From Pseudoselenomonas ruminantium (GTDB lineage Bacteria > Bacillota > Negativicutes > Selenomonadales > Selenomonadaceae): a stretch of 42,365 nt of DNA. Positions within the stretch are counted from its first letter, which is position 1; the number at the start of each line of letters is the position of its first letter. A program made the translations under genes and the position numbers. Shown piece by piece: positions 16,401 to 25,400 of this stretch. The stretch is from positions 1-42,365 of the forward strand of contig SVBX01000028.1 of the NCBI GenBank assembly GCA_015058655.1, written 5' to 3'. The notes beneath the pieces are model-generated. The model saw only the letters and a list, made by a program, of their open reading frames with translations. It was not told where the DNA came from and did no database searches.

Positions 16401-19400
16401 GATGACCGGTATAGGGATTGTAGTAGGTATGAATTATCCCCACATAGACATTTTTGCTGCTGTCCCAGGCATTGCCCCCCTTAACATCGTCAAAATCTAC
16501 CAGATAAGCGGCATTGCCCAGCACATCACTGTCGGTAAGGGATACGCCCTTTCTGGCCTGCTTATCCAGGGCTTGCACCTTCCCCATATCTATCCTTGTA
16601 GTATAATCAGCATAACCGCTTTGAACCAGGCCATTCACGATGATATTCTTGGCCGAGATGGATACATCCCCGCTGGATACAATAGCTCCTTCTTTGGTAG
16701 GAGCAGCATATTTCGCCTTGAGGATTGCCAGATTCTGCTCCATGGAATTCTTCATATACTGTGCATAGGAGATGCCCATAATCCTGGCAATCTCTGCCCG
16801 GCCGGCCTCAGTCTTCTGCAGCTGTGGGAACACAACCTTCCACACCGTTTCTTTCAAGAAAGACTGATAATCACCTATTGACAATAGTTTTCCATTGTCT
16901 AAAGGATTAGAAAGATATACCGAGCGGGCAATTCCGTCAATCCCCTGGTTAAGCAGATAGCGATAGAGTTCCTTGGCGAACATTTCACTGCCAAAGGTAT
17001 AGGGAGCCAAGGGGTCCAGGCCTACTACCAGGGTACCACCGACAGCCGTCTGGCTGTAGCTGCCATTAGGCGCATTGACGGAGGTAGCATAGGCCGCAGA
17101 AATGGTTCCTGTATTCAGGATATCCCCGACATTGTTGGTCAGGCTGACCTTGCCGGTATTGTTGATAATATTTCCCGAAATATGCAGGTCACTCCCATTC
17201 CCCTTGCCCGCCGTCTTCTCAATGGTGATGCTGGGAACGCTGCTGCCATCAGCGGATTGGATATTGGCCGCCTTGTAGATGCTGCCATTCAGCCGCACCT
17301 GACCACCCAGGCTGTCCAGTTCCAAATTGTTCACCACCAGACGGCCGTCAGACTTATCGGCAATCCTGATGCGCTCAGCCCCCAGTGCCTTGATTGAACC
17401 GCTCACCTTCAGGTTGGGACTGTATACATCCACATTGGCCCCGGTAATCCGGATATTCGGCAGGATGGCTGCTTTGACCTTGATCGAAGGCAGCACTTCA
17501 TAGTCATTGCCGTTCTTCCGGGCAAAGCCCTTGGCCAACATGGACTGAAGGATATGGTTAATTGCCGCATCATAGGATTTGAGCAAATCAGCGTCCATCT
17601 TTCCCTGACGGGCTGCCTTCAGCTCATTGTATTCCTTGAGATAGGGATTATTCACCGTCACTTCCTGGCCGGTCTTCACGCTCTGGGCATCAAACCAGCT
17701 TCCGCCTTCGGTGACCTTAACCTGCTGACTGCCATTTGCAGCACTGCCGGTAATCTCCAGCCCCAAAGAATTATAAATACCTGCCTTGACCTCGCCGCCA
17801 ACATTCACGAAATTATTCTGCTGTTCCGCGCTGTTCCTCTCATTGGGCAGTACGGCTACGAGATTGTTGTTTATCTTGTTGGAATAGGTCGTGTAGACAT
17901 AAGCGGAATTCAGCAGTCCCTCCTTGCCGGTATTGGCCGTAAGGCTTATATCCCGAGCCGCAGTAATCTTGCTGTCCTTGCCAATATCCACCTGGTTGGC
18001 CTGACTCATAGAATTGATGATTCTCGGCTTGGAACTCACAGGTATAGCGGTGCGGTTGTACACATCAGCCATGACATAGAGGTCAAGATTCCCCGTCCGG
18101 CCGGCAGCATCAGCCCCGGCAGCCAGACTGATTTCGCCCTGGCTGAAAAGACTGCTGTTGCCCGTAAGGGTAACTTTTGCACTACGTTTCAGTTTATTGT
18201 CCGTAAAGGCCGTAGTTTTGCCGCCCAGACCCCCCTGGATATTGCCTACCGTAACCAGTTTCAACGCCGTATTGTCGGCAGCCCCAAGGTTAATACTGGA
18301 AAAACTGCCTTGATTGAGCAGATTGGCATTGCGCAGGATGATATTGTTATCATAATTGAAATCATGCTGGCTGTTGGCCCGTACCAACGAGGCTGCACCG
18401 CCTGCTTCCAACTGGTTTTTGGCATTCAGATTGCCGCTGGTCGTGGCGCTCATGCTGATGCCGGATTCTCCCCCATTAGCCGTCAGGGAAACCGCCCCTT
18501 TGCCATTATCTTCCCCGACTTCCACATTGGCCCGATAGCTGCCGGTATTTTTCAATTCACTGCCCGAGCCATTGATGCCACCGTAACCGGCAGCCTCCAT
18601 CGTTTCCGTGACCTCGAGGTCATTGTTCGCGTTATAGGACTGCTCCTTGTCGGTGGTGACACGGGTGCCGGACTTCAGCTGTACCTTAGCCGTATTGTCT
18701 GCATTGCGCGTCATGGACACACCGCTAAGACCTACCATAGCAGCGCTCTTGCCGTCAACCGTCAGCACATTATTGCCGTCCGCATTTTGGGCATTGGCCA
18801 TCATAAAGCCGGACAGATTCCAGTCACCACTCAGAATCGTATTGGTCTCCCGTTTTTCCTGGTCATTGATGACTGCCGTAAACGGAGATATCGAAGCAAA
18901 GCCGGCACCATAGCCCACGGCCCGGAAATTCTGCGTCAGACCATTGTACGAGCCAGTGATAACTTCCCGGATTTTTTCCTGCGGATTGCTCATGCCCCCC
19001 AGATTCACCGTATTCCGGACATTGCGTACAGCGCTCAGGAAATTGCTGCCGGACGCCAGACCGCCTGCTGCCAGGCCTCTTACCACACCGTCCTGACTGA
19101 GCGCGGAATTGGCGCTCACCATAAGTTCCGCATCCTTTGCGTAAGCGGACTTACCCACCTGCACATCATTTGTTCCATAAGCTGCCAATATGCCATGGGT
19201 CACGCCGACCGCTGCCGAACCGGCACTCAGGGAGATAAGGTCCAGATTCTGATGGGGCTGCCAGTTGCTCTCGATGTTCACCTGGGGCACCAGCAGGGAG
19301 CTGTTTTCTCCAATGCTCACGCGGGTTACATGGGGATTGTTCTGGCTGCCCATAGCGTTCCTCACGCCCGTAGCCGACAGTGCCGCCAGCATACCCAAAG

Positions 19401-22400
19401 AGCCCGTTCCCACCTGGGTGGTGATTTGCGGTGCGTTTTGCGCTTTGATGTTCAGACCGGCTCCCTTAAGGCTGGTCCTGGGAGCGATGTCCACAGTCGT
19501 TCTGCCCGTGTATTCGGACTGCGCACTGAGGCCCACACCTGCAAAGGAGGCGCTGCCTACAGCTGCTATGGCCGTCAGCTTGGTTTCAGGCGCACTTTGG
19601 GCCTGAATGCTGATTTCCGCATTTTTCTCATTGACCTCCAGACCGCTGCCAACAGCCACGGAGTTGCTGCCCGTGCCGGAAGTCTCCGCCACCAGCACAC
19701 CTACGGCCTTGCCCGCTATCGACACACCAATGGCGTTCACGTTGGATTTGACCGCATCTTTGCTGTTGATGGCAATATTCCCGCTATCTGCGGTCAGTCT
19801 TTCGCCAGAGATATTGACACTGCTGACCGAATTATTCGCCAGTCCCGCATAGGCAACGCTGCCTGCCCCGGTCAGGGCGGCACTACCCTGAAGGATATTC
19901 AGCTTGTTCTGCCCATCCAGAAGCGTATTGATTTCAATATTCTTGGCTGCTTTCCCATAAGTATTGGTAAGGTTCAGCGTCGTACGGCCGGCGTTGTTCA
20001 ATATGCCCACGGCACCATTGATAACCGCCCCGCCAAAGCTTACGGCCTTGTTGCCCTGCGTAACATTGTTCGTGGCCTGACTGGTCAGTTTGATATTGCC
20101 TGTGGTGGCCTGCATAGCCGAATTGGACACATTGAGGCCCACGCCTGCACGCTCACGGCCTCCGGTATCAGCTACAGCGGCCGTGGTCGTACCGGCCAGC
20201 CCCTGGGAAGCTTCAGCCTTCAGCTGGGTTTTCTTCGTGTTGTTATTGGCGCTGTTCAGCAAGCCCTTGACATCCACTTTGGAGCCATCAGCTGCCTTGC
20301 CCTTGTTGGTGGTTGATTCATAGCTGTCTGCCAGTTTCTGTCCCACGTTGGTAAGCATCACATTGGCAGAAGCGCCAACGGCACCCAACGAGGCATTATA
20401 GGCACTCTGTGCAATATCCCGATTCTCCTTTGCCGTCAGGGAAATGTCCTTGGCAGACAGTTTGCTGCCGGCAATATCCGTCTGTACCCGGCTGTCAATG
20501 GTGTTGAGCACAACGCCTACACCCATGCCGGCTGCCAGACCGGCGGCACCGGTGAACGCGGTATTGTTGAAATGGATATTGTTCTCTGCAGCAATGGACA
20601 GGCCGTCCAGTGCCGCACGATTCCAGCCGATTTCGCTGTTCAGGACTCTGGCCGTCACATCATCGGTTACATTGGCTACACCGATGGAACCGGCCAAACC
20701 ACCAATGCCACCCACACCTATATTGTAGAGTTCATAGGTCAGGCGCGTATCGTTCAGTGCCCGGATATTGCTGTTTCCTTTGTTCGTAAAGGATACTTTG
20801 GAGTTGTTGACCAGCGTATCCACCTTGCTCTGTTCCTTGACCACAGCCACACCTGCGCCTACACCTGCGCCGACGCCGGCAACGCCCAGGGAATAGGCAT
20901 CGCTGTACAATTTGCCATGATGGTCAGCCTGTTGGTAAAGGCTGCCACGAAGATTTGCCCGGACATTATCCATAGCGGTTTCTGTTTGCGAAGCGAGGGT
21001 ATAGACGCCTGTACCAAACATGATACCGGCGCCCATGCCGGCAAAGCCAATACCTGCCACATGGGAGGCTAGTCCCTGCCAGGAGGAGGCTTCGATGTTC
21101 AGCATATCCGCCGTGATATCGTTGTTCTGGCGGTTCTGGCCGCTGGCCTGCGCTCTGGTCTTGCGATTGACTGTGGCCGTATCGCTGCCAATGCCTGCCC
21201 CAGCGCCCTGACCGGCGGCGCTTACCGTGCCTACCATGCCATAGGCATTGGTATAGTCATGGGCTATGATGCTGACATTGTTGCCGTTCCCGGAGGTGGA
21301 CAGGCGGGCCTTATCCACTTTGGCCTGAGTGCTGCCGCCGATTTCATTCACGTTAAAGGTGCCGTTTATCGCTGCACCCTGACCGGCTATGCCGGCATTG
21401 GCCAGCAGGGACTTGATGGTATGGGTGCCGGAGGCAGAGGCTACGATACCCATATAAGTATTTTCACTTCGCTTGTCTGACAGATTGGCATAAGAGCCAA
21501 GAATCTTTTCACCGTCGGCTGCCAAGCTCTTGTTGCTGCTATTTTTGGAAGCTGAGGCGAGAGTTCCGGCAATGGCTCCGTCAGTACCGGCTAAGCCGTC
21601 TTTGATTTTTACCTCCCTGCCGTTTTCCATCTCGACAGTAGTCTTATCGCCGCTGATGGTGGCTGACGTATCGCTGTTGATAACATTTTTGGCCACAGCG
21701 GCGCCCACAGCGGCTCCCTGGGCAGCGCCGGAAACTACGCCCACGGTGTTGGTGATGTTTTCGTCGCTCAGGGCAGAAAGAGCAACACTTCCTCTTCGTG
21801 CTGCTATGCTGCTGTTGTCGATAGCGGCGGTGGTTTTATTGTTGATGTTGTTCAGTGATACCGAACCGGTTACCGCTGCCCCCTGGAGGGCCACACCGCC
21901 ACCGGCTGCAACGTTATGGATTGTAGAGTTGCTGGCTGCTTCCACCTCCAGACTGCTGGCTGCAATTTTGGCGTCGGATAGCAGCGCCGTGGTATGGGTG
22001 CCGCTGTTGTTGACGGCCAGTCCGGCGCCTATGGCGGCATGCCGGCTCACGGCCAGCACAGCTGCTGTAGTGGTGATGTCCTCAGTTGATTTGGCTTTGA
22101 TGCCGGCCTGGGGGGCATTCGTGACCTCAGAACCCTTTATGGAAGTGGAAATATCCTTGTTCAGGGTGGTCATGGCTGCTGCTCCTTCCACTGCTGCTGC
22201 GCCCGTGGTGAGTCCCACGCCTGCGCCGATGGTGGTGAGCTTGGAGGTATCCTCTGCGGTTACGTTCAAAGAATTGGCGGAGTTAGATGGCTGGAAATCC
22301 AGTTTGGCATTCAAGATGGAGGCGGCATTCTGCTGGCGGTGCGCAGAGGTGCCGATGTCGTTGTAGGCTAAGGCGCCTCCGATGGCGACCTGGGTGGAAC

Positions 22401-25400
22401 CTTGCAGACTGCCTGCTACGGACAGTTTATCCGTCTTGTCCTTGGTGCTGATGTTCACGGTCTTGAGATTCGTGGCCTTGATGTTTTCCAGGGAAGCGTT
22501 AACGGAGCTGGCGCCACGGTTCATAGCGGCTGTGCCGTTCAGTGCGGCCTTGCCTAAGGCAACGCTCACGCCGGCGCCCACGGCATAGACTTTGCCCGTG
22601 TTTGCGGCGGCGAGGGAAATGCTATCCGGCAGGGCGTTTCCTTGCTTCATTTCAAGACTGGCATTTTTGATATGGGCATTCGTCGTATTGTCCAGCTGGT
22701 TGTAGGCCATGGCCAGGCCTGCTGCTGCGTTGCCGCCGACACTGACCTGTCCAGCCACGTTGATTTCCTTGGCGGCAGAGTTTGCCTGCAGGTCTGCCTC
22801 GCGCAGGTTTTTTGCCTGCAGCAGATGGTCCTTGTCCGTGCCTTCCAGAGAGGAAATGACCTTATTGTTTGTAAGCTGCAGGGCAAGGGAGCCGGCAGTG
22901 CCGAAGCCCTTGGCGGCAGCCGTGATGGCGGCTCCGGCTGCGGCGTTGACGTCCAGCGTGTTGGAGTCTGCCTTGCTGGAAAGCGTAAGGGCCGACTCAG
23001 CCAGGCTGTTCAAGCTGCCACCCTTGATGGTGGCCTGAAAATCATTGGCGATGTCACTGATGGCCGCAGCAGAGCTGCCACTGCCCTTGTTCGAGGCGGC
23101 AAGGCCGAAGGCTGCCGTGATAATTTTGTTGCCATAGCTGCCGGAGAGGCTATTGTTTACTTCACCATTGGGATTCTTTTTGGCTTCCGCAAGATAGCTT
23201 TCCCCTGTCACATCCAGCCCCGTGCTGCCGATGGCACGATCATAGGTTTTCTGGCCGGCGGCCTGATCCGAGGCGATATTCTCCAGCGTTTTTGTCTTGA
23301 CGGTGGCATTGAGGATGGATGCCGTATCCTTGTTGTGCAGGCGGTTGTAGGCCATTACGCCCTGAAAGCCGTAGCTGTTTCCCTGGGAGGCCGCTACGGA
23401 TACGCCCACTGCGCCGCCGACTTGGGTGACGGATGTACGGGCTGTATTGGACAGCGCGCTGCCGGCTGCATAGTTCCCGCCTTCAATGGCGGCATGGACA
23501 TCATTGGAGAGGTTGGCAAAGGCTGCCGTCCCCCCGGCTGCGGTGCTGCCATTGCCACCAGCTGCTACGGAGACATTCACGCCGCCAGTGACCTGCGTAT
23601 CCTCATCATAGGCCTGGTTCTTGATGCTGTCCAGTCCAATAGCAGAGCTGTTTACCAGTTCTGCGCCCACCACATTGGCACCAAGGTTCACGGATACGGA
23701 GTCTGCCCCGGCATAATTCTTCCCGCCGGAATTACCGGAGGCCTGGGCCGTGAGGGAGAGTCCGGCCGCCACAAGGGCGCCCTTCTTCTGGGCCAGGTTG
23801 GTAAGGGTGCCGCCGCTGAGAGAAATCGTGCTGTCTTCAATGCGGGACAGTACCGCCCCGTCCAGCCAGTTCATGGCAATGGCTCCGGCCATCCCTTTGC
23901 CGCTGCCGGATGATTTGGATGAGCTGGAAGAACTGCTGCCCTTCAGGTCAAAGCCGCGGAAGCTGATGGCGGCAGCGCCGCTCCAGGCTCCAGTGAACGC
24001 ATTGTCCAGAGACTTTAGGGAGAGGGAGGGAAGTTCCCCGCTGTTCTTGCGCAGAATGATATTGGCTTTTTCCAGCACGGCGGTAGTCTCGTTGTTGGTG
24101 ATGTTCAGAGCCGCACTGCCTGCACCTGTAAAGGTGGACTGGGGGGCACCACCTTCCATGAGTTTGCCAATGCTGGACTCCTTCACTGCGTCCAGTTTCT
24201 GCTTGGCCTCCATGGCCTTCTTCTGGGCCTCGGACAGCTTGTCCACAGTCTGTCCCAATACGCTGTTTTTGTCCAGGGTAAAGCTGTCCTGATATTTGTC
24301 GATCAGGTTGCCTACTTTGCTGCCGGCGTTCTTCTTGAGAACCTGCAGCAAGGCGTTGCTGGCGCCGTCCTTTTCATTTTCAGGAGCGTTGTCGGAGCTT
24401 TTGGCCTGGGGCTGCTGGGGATTTTCTTTATCTTTATCCTTCGACTGACCGGATTGCCGGCCGACCACTCCGGCTACGGCCAAGGTATTTATAAGGCCAT
24501 CCGTGTCCGCCTGGATATTCAGGGAATGTCCCTGTATGCTGCCGGATTTCTGCTTGTCGGAAGTACCGAAGATAACGGGGACTTCCTCCTGATTGCCGGA
24601 GCCGGCCAGCTTTTGCATGATCTTGATGGAGGCGCCGTCGCTTTCGTCGAAGGTTACGTTTTCCGGCTTGTCGGCATAGCCTGCCCGTTCCCGCAGCAGT
24701 GGTGTCTGGAGGGAATCGCTCCCGCTGTCGTTGTCACTGATGGCGGCCAGGGTCTTTACGTCGTAGTTGGAAATGGCAACAGAGGCGCCCATGGCGGTTG
24801 TGCCTGCGCCAAAGGAGAGGCCGCCGGCGATGTTTAGCAGATCTGCCTCGTTCTTGGCGAAGAGGGAGATATTCCCCTTGCCGACAGCAATATCCGTGGC
24901 AGAGAGTTGCGCCTCGTCATCCACTGAGACGAGGGTCCTGCTGCCACCACCTACATAGCTGGCGTTGCCCATGACATTCAGGCCTGCGTTCACCTGCAGA
25001 CCTGAGCTGTCGTTCAGATAAATATGACTTACATCATTCGTGCCCTTTATGGCGATGTTACGGCCGGTGAGGCTGGCGCCCTCTGCCACGGCCAACAAAT
25101 TGTCTGCATCTACCTTGGAGATGTTGACCACTGCGTCTACGGCAGAACGTTTCGGGTCCACATGGCTCATGTGCCCGCTCAGGGTGATGTCTGACTGGTT
25201 GATGCTGGAGCCGATGTCAATATTGCCGCCTGTGGCCTTTATGGCCGTATCTTGCCCGATGAGGATACGGGAGCGGTCCGAACGCAGCCCTACATTCACC
25301 GCAGCTGCAATGGAGGTAGTGCTTTCCCCTTTGGCCGCAGAAGCTGCTGCTCCTGAGAGGTCCACATAACTGGAGCTGTCTGCATAGTAGTTGGCGATTT

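Noticed and set aside
17554..20316. A 920-codon open frame on the plus strand inside the adhesin gene
   Set aside because: It lies fully antisense to the adhesin, whose frame has a TPS domain and repeats. The antisense product has no recognisable domain, and its length reflects the codon bias of the repetitive beta-helix gene.
22642..23913. A 423-codon open frame on the plus strand, also antisense to the adhesin
   Set aside because: Same reason: a Gly/Ala-rich mirror of the repeat region with no convincing start site.
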